Shown in pieces: positions 34,266 to 47,800 of a stretch of 64,000 bases of DNA. A program made the translations under genes and the position numbers. This DNA is from Capitella teleta. Taxonomy: Eukaryota; Annelida; Polychaeta; Capitellidae. Numbering within the stretch: position 1 is the first letter of the stretch; every line of letters begins with the position of its first letter. Location: positions 284,295 to 348,294 of the forward strand of contig KB311733.1 in the NCBI GenBank assembly GCA_000328365.1. Direction: 5' to 3'. The notes under the pieces are model-generated. The model was not told the origin of the DNA. It did no database searches and worked only from the letters and a program-made list of their open reading frames with translations.

Positions 34266-37022
34266 ATTATTGAACGCAATAAAGAACCAGTTGACCCGTG
34301 CAGTCACCGGAGCTCTCCTGTGTCAATCAGTACAATTAGTAACAATCCGGGAATATCCGGGTTTTTTTCCGGGTTTTATCATAACTATTCAGCTGTTTCT
34401 TCGCCAGTGAATAATTATTGCAACTTGAGATATTTTAGGGCACTGGAGCGCTCATTTTGTAGGGATGTTACTTTTTGGGTGACAGCTGTGTTGTACAATT
34501 AAGGGTCAACTGCAGATTTATAGAATAGTTAATAAAAATTGCATTAATTAATATTGAATACATTCACTAACTTACATCCCGGGAACATCGAAGGATACAA
34601 TAACAAACCTTAAACGAGAATCGGATTTCGCAAAGTCTCAGACTTCGAAAGGATCAGGAATCGATTGTGGGGACGTTATGATATCTGGACCAAAGGAGGT
34701 TTTCAAAGTGCGTTTTGAATTGGTTGCCTATCAAGGATGGTTGTTGATGAACAAAGGCTCATTCAGATTGGGTGCTTAGTAATGAACTAGCTGCTATAGC
34801 GATCACGGGGTCGTTCATCGGACGCCAATGGCTGCTGATTGCTCAGTGCTGAATTGTGGCAAATCGGAAGAGAGAAAAAAAGATACGAAGAATTATCAAG
34901 CCGATATTTTTTATATGGAACTAATACCTAGCTATATTGGGATTTTCAGATTGATTTATCTGAGAAGTACATCTGAAGACCTAATGATCGTCTTACGTAA
35001 GTACGGTCCGATATCTATCTTGAGGGATGCAAAGGGATCCGTCTTTCGAATTGTTTGTCATTCAGATGAAGCTGAGACATGCAGTGACCATACGGAAGGG
35101 AATTCTCGAGATCATGACCTCTTTTATTGAAATAATAGAAGAAAGTCACAAGACAGCCAATTTAAAAAATACTTCGGCAACGAGGAACAGTCAGCAGTAT
35201 CTTTCTGAAATAACTTCTTCTGATATAATAAGATATCACAAGGTGGTGCCATCATTCAGCCGTGAGGTGAGGGAAGATGAGAAAATGCCGAATTAACAGG
35301 ATTGCGATTCTCTCTATCGGAAATCGGAATCTGGTAAGGAAATCCGTTGCCAAGAAGAACGCATTCCCTAGGCATGCAATGCATGGAACAATGACGTGGA
35401 AATCATTAATTCCTCTGAATTAGAGTCAATGGACAGTTGGATTAATAGGAGCTAATTAGACAACCCCAAAGTGTCTCACAAGGCTGTGACGAGTATTGAC
35501 ATTAATGATGCATTTTATGTATGAACTATAATGCAAGCATTGATTTTACAATGTGGTTATAGAAAAGTATGTGCACTTATGATCACGCATCTTAATCGTG
35601 AGCGATATACATGTATATTAAAAAAAATAGGTCACTAGAGTATGTCGGCGTCAAAATAAGCATTGACGGTCAATTGCGATTATTACTATTTCTGTTAGCG
35701 TTAGTGTACTTGTCCTATTTATCGACCTGCTTGACCTGATTTCGCCTTTTCCTGACCTGTAACAGATCGAAGGAAAAAAAAAAAAAAACACATTATGAAA
35801 ACAATATTGTTCACCATCAACCCAGCTGAAGTGGTCAGTCACATGCTAACCTGTTCCTACGTGTTGTGGCATAATCTTTAAAAATACAGCAAAATCTGTC
35901 TTCAAAGGCCTTCAAGTTGTATGGTGGAAATTACTGACATGCATCCAAATCTACTAGCATTCTAACAATAGTTCTACGGGGACTCCCACCACATGCAGGA
36001 TCGGACGTTGTCTTGTTGCAAAAGCATCTGTTTGACATATAATACATAGTTGGCATACAATGTTATGTGGGATAATATTCAATGTATGATCCTGTTCCAC
36101 TCGCATAGGCTGAGGCAGTGATGTCTGTAGTGAGAATCTCCACCAATCAGGTTATTGGTTTATTATACAAAAAGCTGATTGATATTCAAGATTCATCTTA
36201 TCACTATATCCATAACTCAAGAATTACAAGAACCAGAATTGCTCTTTCAAACATTCAGAGTAGATGCATTGATACAATTATCGCAAGGCTTTTGACTTTT
36301 TTACCATTTCAATTGACCTTCCTTGGTAGCAGTAGCATAGCACACCGTTATTTGTTCATACAGTTACTTGCATTTCTTTTCTCAAAAAGAACAAGAACAA
36401 GAACAAGAAAAGGAATTCCAAATCATTGAAAACATCGTTGAGAATTGGCCTTTGAAAAAGTGAATTGCTTTGACGAATGCGACATACACACATATGCATG
36501 GTGCGTGATTATGATAATTGCCTCCAATTGATCGCTACCTGGAGCAACCTAATTGGGTAAGCTAGTTCCGATTGACGAACCTTAATCTCGTGAAGCTGAT
36601 TCATGCACGTGTTTACAAATTTCAAACTCTCTAATAGAGTGAGAAGAGTCTGAGAGAAAGATTTCTGCCTCAACAATAATATCAAAAATGAACCAGCATA
36701 TATTCTGCATATTAGTCACAAAGGAAACAACCATTGGTACACACAAACATTAAAATACTCACAATATACATATGCAGCTGCTTTGACGCTTCCGAGAATA
36801 AGTTTTTTTTTTATTATAATATTCTTGAAATCTCGAAGCAATAATTATGAATTCCTTTTGAATCGATTGAATATCCGATCAATCTTAAATAGCTGATAAA
36901 CACGTGATGTATATTTGTTTGAAATTATTCTTTATCTATAATTCCTTGGTCCTTGGCATTTGCAACCATTTTGGGGCAAAGAGATCTACCTAAAAGATTT
37001 ATAATGCCTCTCCGGGTGATCC

Positions 37023-37077
37023 ATTAAAGTGCATAATTAAAGTGCATAATTAAAGTGCATAATTAAAGTGCATAATT
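37023..37077. repeat. 13-base tandem repeat, about four copies
   Basis: Tandem copies of ATTAAAGTGCATA. No coding frame uses it. Intergenic. Confidence 0.85.
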
Positions 37078-37450
37078 ATTGTATACATAGTAATATAACG
37101 TTAGTTCTTTTTTCTTCTTCTTTTTTTTCTTACTTTTCTCACACTATTATGCATTTTCTCTCTCAATATCTTCTCTCTATCTCCCTTTGTTTTGGCTTCA
37201 AAGCTCTTTACGTAATTTTCTTTGTTACACTTTTCCGCTTTTGAGATCAATAGATGCACATAGGTCTTCGAGGTCTCTTGCCATTTTTAATTTATTTATT
37301 GATCTTATATGATTTATATTATGTTACCGAATATCTGATCACCCACATTGGATATCTTGCTGTTGCAATTAAACATGATTGTTTTTGTTATTAACATTTG
37401 AATCCTTGGAACAATTAACATTATTGTGCTGAGTGGGACGTTTGCATTCT

Positions 37451-37873
37451 TTACAATAGGACACTAGCTCCTAGCCAAGCATGCACGAACATGACAGAAT
37501 TGACGCCTGGCAATTTCCTTAGAAGACTGTGGTCACATAAATACCAGTGAGTATTCATTTTATCTAATGCATGTAAATGCTGCTCCTTGAGAATTTTTGT
37601 CAGAACGTTCATTTTGTGTGGCAGCTGAGTTGTACAAGAGCCGACTTTAAAATTACAGAATTGTATAATCATAGACAACCCCCCTGGTTTTATAAAAACA
37701 TGATGTTGTCGGTCTGGAGCTGCCCGTGTCAATCGTGTTGGTCTGCGTAAGTCCGTCGCTCTGCCGTGACTGACAAGGGGAGTCCTTGATCCTTCGTGTT
37801 CCTGCCGTGTTCCGGGTGCCACCAGTTTGATGGTCTTTGCAGTCAAAAGCCCAAGACGAGCACGCTTCATCAC
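37451..37873 (-). mobile_element. LINE fragment, endonuclease N-terminal region
   Basis: A 140-residue open frame. Its C-terminal half reads like the start of a non-LTR retrotransposon apurinic endonuclease (KMNVLTKILKEQHLHAL and then DHSLLRKLPG, compare NKMDVL..ILKEQ.LDAL and DH.LLR.LPG). The basic N-terminal half fits the linker before it. It is isolated, with no reverse transcriptase nearby on this strand, so it is a relic. The family is judged from memory and a chance match is possible. Confidence 0.4.
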
Positions 37874-40800
37874 GGACCTTGATTGGACATTTTAAGATTG
37901 TCTCAAATTGTCACATTTTTTTTCCAAAAATTAGTTCAAGCAATATCGTGTTGACCAAGATTCCATTTTAAAAGTTCTTCTCTATGTATTTGTGAATATT
38001 ACTAAGACAAAGTAAAGGATTTGTTCCATTTTAGCAAATCCTCTTCGTCTTCTTTTTTTATAGTTAGTTTGTTGAGATTATTGCAAGGGTAATTGTCCAG
38101 TCCAAGAGTTCTTTCATTTGATATGTGTTACTGTTTATCTTAGCGTATAAATGTATTATCTTATGTTATGTGCTGATTGATATAAAATACGGTGCTATAT
38201 GAGGCTGATCCGATATAGTAGTACTAGTACGTATATCATTCCTCAAAAGTTATTCTCAAAAATAATCATAAAAATACTGTAATTAAAGCATCAAATTATT
38301 ACAAATCAACCTGTTAACAACTATTGTCGGTCGACTTAAACTTGATAATGTAATAATAATGTATTAGTTTACAATATGCGTAAATATAAAAGTGAGCTGC
38401 TGGTGTGGCGCATGATGCAGTTGATAAGGTTTGTGTTTTGATTGTGGCAACGTTCTTATTGATACCTGTCGCCTGCATGCTCAGATTTAGCATAATCTGT
38501 ACACAATTTCACGCGCAATCAGCTTCCCACGCAAAGGTTAAACCCGACACAACATGCATTTGCAGTTATAATTATGATTATATTGTACAGTAAACAATCA
38601 AAAGTGATCGATGGATTACCCAATTAACCTGGTGTGAATAACGCTCAACTTCTCTCTACGGGTGCGAACCGCAGATGATCGGTAGACAAACTCTTCAGAT
38701 GTGAAGTAGATTATTCGACTTGTAGTGGTGATTAATTACCGGGGAACTTTTTTTGTTGGCGTTTATGCGCAACGTACCTGTCGATTTCTTGAGAACTGGT
38801 TGATCCTAGTTTCCATTTTCTTTTTGCAAATCTATTTTTTGTGTGTGTATCCTAAGTAAATATTATATAAATAGTTCATGCATGTACTTTGGTGTATAAT
38901 TACATTTACTAACATCAGAGCAGAACAGATTTGTCCGTTAAATGGGGGAGAAATCTTGTGTCGAAATAGTGTACCTCAATTGCAAAGGGACGATTGCTAC
39001 GGGCCCTTCAATAACCCAATTATTTGACAGGTAGACCATGTGGTATGTTATATGGGTCCACAGCAGAACCACTGTATCACCAACCCCACTGGGTCCATTT
39101 CCATTCTAAAATCAGCTTTTAATCCAGAGTACTACTGATAACTGATCACTGAAATAGACAGAGGATGACCCAGGCAAACACTTTTAGTTGACTTCATGCA
39201 GCAATTCATCCACTCCGCACTCCAATTTGGAATGAAGTGATTGGTGTATTCGGGATCAGGTTAAGTCAATTAAAGCCAATTACTGATTGATTGCGTCATT
39301 CGCTCTTTTGGTTAAGTTCCACCTTCAATGAGATAATACTCACGGACGATGGAAAGGACGCCTCCGCCGCAAACAGAGTTGCAGGTGAGAGCGCACTTCG
39401 ATCCGGAGATAAGCAAATTGAGAACGTATTATTATTATCTTTACACTGATATTTAAGAGAGAGATAAAGAAAGAGGAATAAGTTATTCTATCACTTTACT
39501 GCACCACATGCGCCGGAGAGCCGTGCTCGGCGAAGTACAGGAGGATTGATTGAAAAGGGAGGCATCTCGTTGGGTTTTCACCATGAGGTAATATTGCTGC
39601 TAATTAAGTAGATTACCCCAATTCCTTACTGCATGTATACGATGTATATGATATATTATGTAATCATTGAATCTTTCATTTTCGATTCCTCTCATATTCA
39701 ACCGCGTGGAAGTCAGACGCCGTTAGTACTAATACCCGTATTTGCGTATATAACTATTGATTATTATTCCTTCTAAATATTCCACCCCCCCCCTCAAAAA
39801 ATATATGCTATAGGGGTATCATCATTGCGTTTATTTTTAAATCATTAAAAAAATCATCAAATTATATTAAAAATTATTATTATGAGATAACAAGGTTGAA
39901 ATTAAATATGCCACTGAATCTGAATGTTAAGAGAAGCTTATAATTTTAGACTCTCTCTGCGAGAAAATCTTTCACGGTCGTAAAAGAATTTGATATTCAA
40001 ATATTCGGGACGTTAAGATTATGTATCGATTATTTGCAATTTCGGCATTGTTTGATTGGGTTCAAAGTCAGTTTAATATTATTTCGTCTTCCGGTCAATC
40101 AATTGATCATTCATTGATTTACGCCACTGGTTTTTCTCTGCCCAGCTGACCTTTAGTGTGCTCTGTGGTTTACATACTTCTTTTGTATCTTTTTACATGA
40201 ACACCAGTTAGTTCTCGTGTCACGAATCGATGTGCGAACTTTGTCCACATTGTCCAAGTCCGCCAGCGCCACAGCGCCCACCTGAGCCATGATTACATTG
40301 CACGCGCAATGAATTTAGACGCCATATTTGTTTTTGCAGTCAATCAGCCAGGTTAACAGCTATTGGTCTTGTTTGCTATGACGGCACCAGCCCCCTCACG
40401 AAGCAGTTGTATAGCAGTTGTAGTTCCATTTCCCCCATTCAATTGGCCAAGGCTTTGCGAACCTCTGATAAACCAATCAGATCATTTTATTCCGCCTGAT
40501 AACGATAGTCAAGTTTAAAATTTGAAGTATAAAAACTTCTTAGTCTCAAATCTTGTTGAAATTACATGTATATCCCCATACCCCCACCAAGAATACTCCA
40601 TTCTTGGAATGCATCCATGTATTTGTGTGTGCGTGTTAAGGAGTTTCTTTTTCGTCAGTATCTGTTTGAATGTTATGTGCGCATCTTGCGTGTGAAAATA
40701 AAATGTGTTCAATTGAAGCCTCAGTGTTATCATACCTTTATCGATTATGTTGCAATGTTTATTTTCAGCTTGTTTATTCGTGGCCTTATTATGTAATAGG

Positions 40801-42420
40801 GCAGGATGTGTTGCAGCAGATGTGTTGCGCAGCACTGTATATCTAGCTGGAAGATACAGCAATTTATACTAGATCAATATCAGAATAAATCTTCTCATCT
40901 TTGCTCCTACTTTTTTTCTTTAAATTATAGAGTGAGGAACAGTCATTGTTGCATGGTTCGTCCGCAAACAGTCTATGCAAACGCAGGTGGCAAAGCGGTC
41001 CGGTCACTATACCTGCGATGTAATTTATATGAACTCACTACGTGGTAGTGCACTATTATGTAATTACTGGAGTACAAATTTGACTTTGCAATAATGCGGA
41101 AAACTTTTGAACTTTTGATAGATGTGACCTGCTGTATCGATGGTGCTTCAATGCCATATCCGCCTTGCACTTGTAGGACCAAGTGAAGAGTACGACCTAT
41201 CAGTTGTTGACAATAGGGCTACGTGACACGCTGCCGAACGACATTTCGCCGGCACGACAGTTGATTCGCCCGTATGCCGAGATTCATTATGCTGACACGA
41301 CGTAACTTCGACACATCATTTGACGATAAATGGGAGAGCGACCCAATAATGAAATGATACACAAGATTTTCGGCCGTGAATGTACAGCTCAATCAACCGA
41401 ACGACACAAACTTGGTTCAGATAATTATAATTATGGGAATTTATATTTCGTTAATTTATCTTTTCTCTGTTTTTGGGGGTTTTTTTCCTGTTTTTTTTTT
41501 CTGTTTTTTTTTTTATTTTATTTTTTTTTTTTTATTTTTTTTTTCTCACCCAACCGTAACATACGTGGCGACCAGGGTTCGTTGCCTATGTGTCATCTTG
41601 TCGACGTGACTTTTTCCTGACATGCCCGCTGGTTTTCTGCAAATTTGCGTCGGTGGGGTGTTAATTAAGTAATGCACACTGAAATACAGGCCGATATAAT
41701 AGTATTTCATCATTTGTGGTCAATAATGGGCAAGCCTACCAGTGTATAACTGTCAGCACCAAGACGGCTATGTCAATCTCACCGAAAATACTCGAAGGCC
41801 CGGGAGTCTGTTTCTCAGGGTTGAATGAACTTTGGGTATGGCTAAGTTTCAAGGGCTGAACTCTCTTGAGAAGAACACTTACCACGGCTCATTATGAGTC
41901 AATCCACACGAAAGGATTGTACATCAAAGGCCACTCTAGAGTGTCATATTGTGATTAAACGAAATACAATGGAATTGAACAAGGGTCGAATCACTTCGCT
42001 TATTACTGAGTATGCTGGATATTTTATTTTGGTACATATTCATTTATACTGATTGTTTTTTTGTTTTGTTTGTTTTGTTTATTCTCTTTGTGCAGTAACA
42101 AAAAATAGCTTTTTTGTTGCGATGAATCAGTCTTTAATTGTTCGGGTGAATGTGTTTTTACCATTATTCTTACCACAAGAAAGTTCTCAAATATATTATT
42201 AACACTGCAGGTCTCGAAAATAATCAAGAGATTTATGATTTCAAAAAGGCGAAATTATTTTGGGACGGCAAATTTCATAGCATGTTACATGCTGTGCCAC
42301 ACCATTCAGCTAGATGTGGAAAACATGAGTCCTATGAATTATTGATACCCATGTGTACATGAAGCACACGAGTCCGAATTCACAAGGGTTGTGAGTATAG
42401 AATCACATAGATACTTCGTG

Positions 42421-42440
42421 TTAGGGTTAGGGTTAGGGTA
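42421..42440 (+). repeat. interstitial telomere-type repeat (TTAGGG)3
   Basis: Three perfect TTAGGG units plus a partial one. The site is internal, about 100 bases upstream of the first visible SLC16 exon. Confidence 0.85.
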
Positions 42441-42514
42441 GGACCTTTACTCACTTCTATACCCCCTACCCCATTTGTGCATCAATTATAAACCAATGCA
42501 TCACATTGTTTCAG

Positions 42515-44233
42515 TTCGAAAGACCTGCATCCAGTTCCAATTAACAAGAAGAATGATTACCTGAAATCGGTGACATACGTGTCGTCGAGCACTTCCATTC
42601 GGTCAGCCCCATTCGGCTCAACCTACTTCGCCGGAAGCCGACTCCTCGTCAAAGCCACTGCCGAAGAAGAAGAAGAAGTCGAACGAGATGCCCTTCCCCT
42701 TCCAGATGGAGGATACGCCTGGGTCATCCTCTTCTGCACCTTTATGCTCCAGATCATCAGCGGAGGCATCCTTCTTGGAGTCGGCGTTTTCATTGTCGAG
42801 TTCATCGCGACTTTTGATGCTGAGCCTGGGGCTGTGGCGTGGATCGGCTCAATTAACGCCGGCTTCACGTTCTTAGTCGGTAAGACCAGATGGTGGTTCG
42901 TTATGATGCATTCTACATGCTTCTTGCAGCGCCCTTTGGCAGTATTCTAGTGAATCGTTACAGTTACCGGGTGGCAATCTTCATTGGTGCAATCGTGGCC
43001 TCAATAGGACTTGTCGCCAGCGCCTTTGGTGACAGCATATTCTACCTGTGCATTACCTATGGTGTGATTACAGGTAAGTTTGAGTAGCTCTATAATTGAT
43101 TTGTTATCATTGATTGATTAATTACAGGCTTCGGTATATGTTTAGTCTACAATCTTTCCATGATTGTCGTTGGGTTCTACTTCGACAAGCGACGGTCTCT
43201 TGCCATTGGCCTAACCGTCAGTGGAACAGGAGTGGGGTCTCTCATCTTTCCCCCACTTTACCGACTATTGATAGAGTACTACGCCTGGCGAGGGGCTCTC
43301 ATCATCACAGGTGGAATCTGTCTTCACTGCTGTATCTTTGCATCGCTGCTGAAGCCAGTCCACTACCTGCAGAAGCCGTTCCGCAGGAAAAGGAACTTCC
43401 CACCCGAAGAGCGCCGATCGTGGTCCAAGCAATTCACAGATGTCTCAATTCTCATTGAGTCCAAGTTCTGCGTTTTCTTCCTTAGCAACGTGTTCTGGGC
43501 TCTTGCATCTTCAACATTCTACGTTCTTCTACCAGACTTCGTCATGGAAGCCGGTCTCGGCAAGATGAAGGGCGCTTGGCTGGTGTCCATCACCGGCCTC
43601 TGTTCGACCACTGGCCGTGCCCTGACCGCTGTCTTCATGAACACAGTGACCAGTGTGGACATCTTGCATGTCTACAGCGCCACCGCAGTAGTTGCTGGGG
43701 TGGCTATGGCGTTATTCCCAGTTGAACAGAGCTTTTCCGTTTACGTCGTTCTTTGCATGATCTTCGGAGCCTTCTACGGAGCCATGGTGACCGCCATGCC
43801 GGTCCTGGCTGCAAATCTATTCGGTTTAGAGAAGCTCACATCGGCGTTCTGCTTCCTGATGATCGCAAACGGGATTGGCTTCCTTCTTGGCTCGCCATTT
43901 GCAGGTATGATATCTCACAACTGCATGTATATCTTGATTGACAATCTCTTATTTCTTCGCAAAGGTTGGCTGTACTCCTTGACGAAAAATTACACAATCG
44001 CATTCATCGTGAACGGGATCTGTTTAGCGTGTACAGGCCTCGTCATGTACACACTCCACGTCGTTATGTGCATCGACCAACATAGTTCATGCTGCAAAAG
44101 TGCAAACAAAAAAGAACCAATGACGGTTGCCGTGGAAACGCACGTGACGTCAGAGAACGGCGTCTCCATGCAAACGAAAACGACCATTCACTATGGCAGT
44201 GAAGGGGTTAGCGTGCGACAGGGAGGAGTCTAG
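42515..44233 (+). CDS. monocarboxylate transporter-like (SLC16/MFS), first exon missing
   Basis: Visible exons 42515-42879, 42930-43073, 43128-43904 and 43965-44233 encode 517 residues with about 12 membrane helices. The SLC16 signature PLPDGGYAWVILF precedes helix 1. The segment FYFDKRRSLAIGLTVSGTGV is the second conserved MCT block. A basic cytosolic loop (FRRKRNFPPEERR) separates the halves. It is a proton-coupled or facilitative carrier of lactate-like monocarboxylates or other small organic acids at the plasma membrane; the substrate is unknown. The first visible exon begins with a 3' splice site (TTTCAG) in phase 2 and has no suitable Met, so the start codon is upstream. The 60-base last intron (43905-43964) is a multiple of three and open, so a retained-intron isoform is possible. 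Confidence 0.88.
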
Positions 44234-44831
44234 GGACATTTGGTGAATGACTCAAACACACACACAGGCTACATACTGGACATCTTGGTGCATGCATAAT
44301 TGGTGCATAATGTACGTGTATAATCTACATCAAATGTGCTATAGCTCAGTAGAACTTCTCCACCGTCTGAGCAATGTTAATTTCATGTTCACATTTAAAA
44401 TATAGAACGATGCAGGCGTTACAGGGAACTACTTTTTCATCATGATGTATAATGTTAAAACAGATGATTACTTCAATGTTCAAATTTACTGTTTATTTCT
44501 CTCTTCGACCAGCGATATAGACTGCATGTGTAACTCTGCTAAATCACTGACGCGACAAATCGACGTTTCAATGAGAACTCTACATGGACGTCATCCTTGA
44601 ATAATACAAATCATCATCTAAAACAGCAAAGCTAGTTTATTGATAAACTGCAGAGAGTCTAAATGGAATTTGTATAAAAGTGATCCATTGATATGTTGTT
44701 ACTATATCTTGAAATTAATGGCACATATATATCCTGGATTTCTTCTGAAATACCAATAATATTTCCAATGTGAGTCGAACTGTCAATCATCATACACCTA
44801 CTGCTGACGTCACGTAGATGAAGTTGCTTGC
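44234..44831. other. convergent 3' intergenic region
   Basis: Lies between the SLC16 stop (plus) and the PAN-protein stop (minus). It is presumed to hold both 3' UTRs. No other feature is seen. Confidence 0.5.
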
Positions 44832-47800
44832 TTAGGTGCAGGTGACGAGTAATGTCACGAGGGTGGCCACGGCGAGTAGAATCTGGAGAGGAAGATGTTC
44901 ATGCTTGAAACGAAGGAAGTCAAATAATTAACCTGAGATACGGAAGAAGCTGGAGATGCGCTGACTTCGGTTGTTGTCGTTGGAGGTGGATTCGTTTGAA
45001 GGACACCTGCGGAAGAAAATAATATATTGCAATCAACAACGAAGCTTTCTAGTATTTATAGTTTTAATCGTTATCTGATTGTGGCCTGTGCATATGTAGG
45101 TCTATAGGTCGCGATGTCATTATAGCATGCCCTTACAATTAAGTTGTTTATCTCCACATCCTGGCCTTGGGGAATCGGTGACGTAACAGTCATTCAGTCT
45201 ATCATGTACCATGCTCACCACAAGTGTCCTTAATATAGAGCCTCGTTCCAGTTTGAACTTCAATTTGGCTCGTCGGATCTTCAATGGTGTGGATCCAGCA
45301 TTGCTCTGTGCTTGCAATGTAGTCAACTGCAGTGCATGTATCGTTGGTGCATATCTCGAGACACTCGTTGAGGGAGACGTCGGTCACTGCACGGGAGGAA
45401 GATCCCGCGATGTGCTGGTTCTTCTTGGTGATCCAAACGCAGCTACCCAGAACTGGGGGAAAATTTAATTTAACTTTTAGCTTAGAGATGAACCCAATAA
45501 CTCAACTGTATTTCCTTCTTAAATCCATGTCTGTGAAGAATAGAAAATAGTCATTGGTAATCAATTGAAGAAAAAAAGGAATCTCATCAATTCACTGTCC
45601 AATTAAGCGTTCTTATACAATGTAAAGGTTATCCTAGCTCTCTCCTTCAAACTACTAGTATGAGCAACAGTTCACAGTAAGAGAGTTTGAGAAAGTGCTT
45701 GAGTTAATGTGATTCATTCTTTGGGTTCGTCTGGCTCCTTTCATTACCGTACAATTGAATACTCTATGTACACTGCTTCCTATCATCAACCTATGATAAA
45801 CAATAATATTATGGCTGATGCCTAAGACTAAGTGTACGAAATCGAAGTTATAACTTGGCCCCTCATCAGTAAATGACAGTGATTGCACTCTATAAAATAT
45901 TATAGGGATAACACATTAAATACTAGTATAAAGTACGTGAGGTCAAGAATAAATTAAATTCACACTCATGACGTATACAACCAAGGCTCCAATAGGCCGC
46001 CTTCGTTTGCCACAGACAATCACATGCATGTACGAAATGGACAAACCTCCCGGCGACACGTACCACAGCGTGCTGGTTTGATGTAGAGGTTTGTCCCAAC
46101 CTGCACCTGGTCGTTATCCAAGACATGCTGCGTCATGTGCCACCAGCAACGAGCATCCTCAGGGACATAATCTAAAGCAACGCAGTCCACGTGGTTGCGA
46201 CAGAACTCCAGACATTCATCCAATTCTAGATTGTTTTGAGTCTTCGAATTCTCATCCCGAAGATGGAAGTCTGCTCTGACGATCCACGAGCATCCGTTTA
46301 AATCTAAAAATAACGATTTTACTGTCGTGGTTTTTTTCATCGTAAACACGCTTATTTACCATAATTCTCTTCTGGGGCCGGTTCTGTAAATATCTTGCAT
46401 TATACTTTCATGTGTTTTGGGTATATGCCATACGCACCGCAGTCCTGTCTGTTCGCCATTGCATATAGATCGCTATCCACCCAGTGTTCCATGTTATCTA
46501 AGTTGGTTTGAGCAAAGTGGAACCAACATTCAGTTTTCCTTGAAATCCAATCCAGACCGAGGCAACCTTCTGTCTGAACACAGAACTCAAAACATTCCTT
46601 TAACGTCACGGATGTTTTGCTTAACGTGGCTCCAATTCCACGGTGAAACGGGTGTTTAGTCCACAGACAATCGTCATGAGCTGTAATTAACCAACAACGA
46701 TGGACCTTTTGATATTGAGATCAGGAATTACTCACTCTCTGTTGAGGTCGAATAGGCGTCTGCAAAGAAAGAAATGTAGCCATCATTTAATCAATCACAC
46801 ATAGATAATTAATGATCTTACCGCACTCTCCCGTTCCCTTCAAGTAGAGATCATTGCCTAAAGCGGCTTCTCTTGTCATGAGATCCACACCGACCGAGTG
46901 AAACCAACATTCATTGCCATTGAAATCGACGCCAGTGCAATCAGATTCAAGAGACGTGCAATACTCGAGGCAGGTGTTCAGAGGGACCCCCGACGCTGGC
47001 CCTGAGGCGTCAAAGGCGTGGGTGTCCTTCAGCACCTCCCATTCACAACTGCCGTGAGCTGAATCAGAAACAGGAATGTACGAATTGCCTTTGTATGATA
47101 TGAACACTCACAATATGTGACTTTGTAAACTTCTTCGGCTGCGAGGAAAGAAAGATTCAATTGTTGAAGCGTTGGGGATTATAATATTGAGCATACTCAC
47201 TGCAGTTATCTGAATCTTTGATGTACAGATCAATGGAGATGGAGTTGCTGGTGTCGTTTAAGTTGGTCAGAGTGTGATGCCACCAGCAGGCTTCTGTGGT
47301 GCGTACGTAATCAGCTCCGACACATCTGAAGGTCATGCATTGAAAAGAGTGTATGGCGGCAATGAGACAAAATGCATGTACATTAAACTGTTATATTGTA
47401 CATTGTACAGATATGGGTCATGAATCCATAATAGTTATAATACCAATTACACAGGGTAGTCCGGCCAGTACATAATAGTCTGATTTTGTCTAAGCATTGC
47501 AGAGTAATGTATACATATATAATTCGCACACTTTTTGCCCTTCTTCTTCTATTTTAGTTGGACAAACTCACTCTTTATCAATACGGCATTGCTCCAAACA
47601 ATCATCAAGGGTGATGCCATTTAGGTTCAACGTGGATCCTCGTCCTTGTGTGTATGGCTTCACTTCATAGCTGCAACCTTTGATACCTGCGCAAATTGGA
47701 AGAAGGTAATCGATTGGTGAATTATTCAAAGTCGAAGATGTCATTAAACTCACTGTATTCAGCATCTGCCACGGCAGCTGAAATTGTACACAACATACAA

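Larger units (their letters stand above)
34266..42514. other. long intergenic region with repeats and a LINE fragment
   Basis: No intact gene is recognised over about 8.2 kb. Contents: a 13-base tandem repeat at 37023-37077, a LINE endonuclease remnant (37451-37873, minus), a weak tRNA-like segment near 38406, a poly-C/CCT tract at 39783-39795, T-rich low complexity at 41475-41545 and TTAGGG repeats at 42421-42440. The unseen first coding exon of the SLC16 transporter may lie near the right end. Confidence 0.5.

Noticed and set aside
38406-38460. tRNA-like A box (TGGCGCATGATGCAGTTGATAAGG) suggesting a tRNA or SINE head
   Set aside because: No matching B box, no cloverleaf arms and no second copy were found in the window.
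41330-41620. Phe-rich hydrophobic frame resembling a membrane protein
   Set aside because: Made by a T-rich low-complexity tract; no conserved feature.
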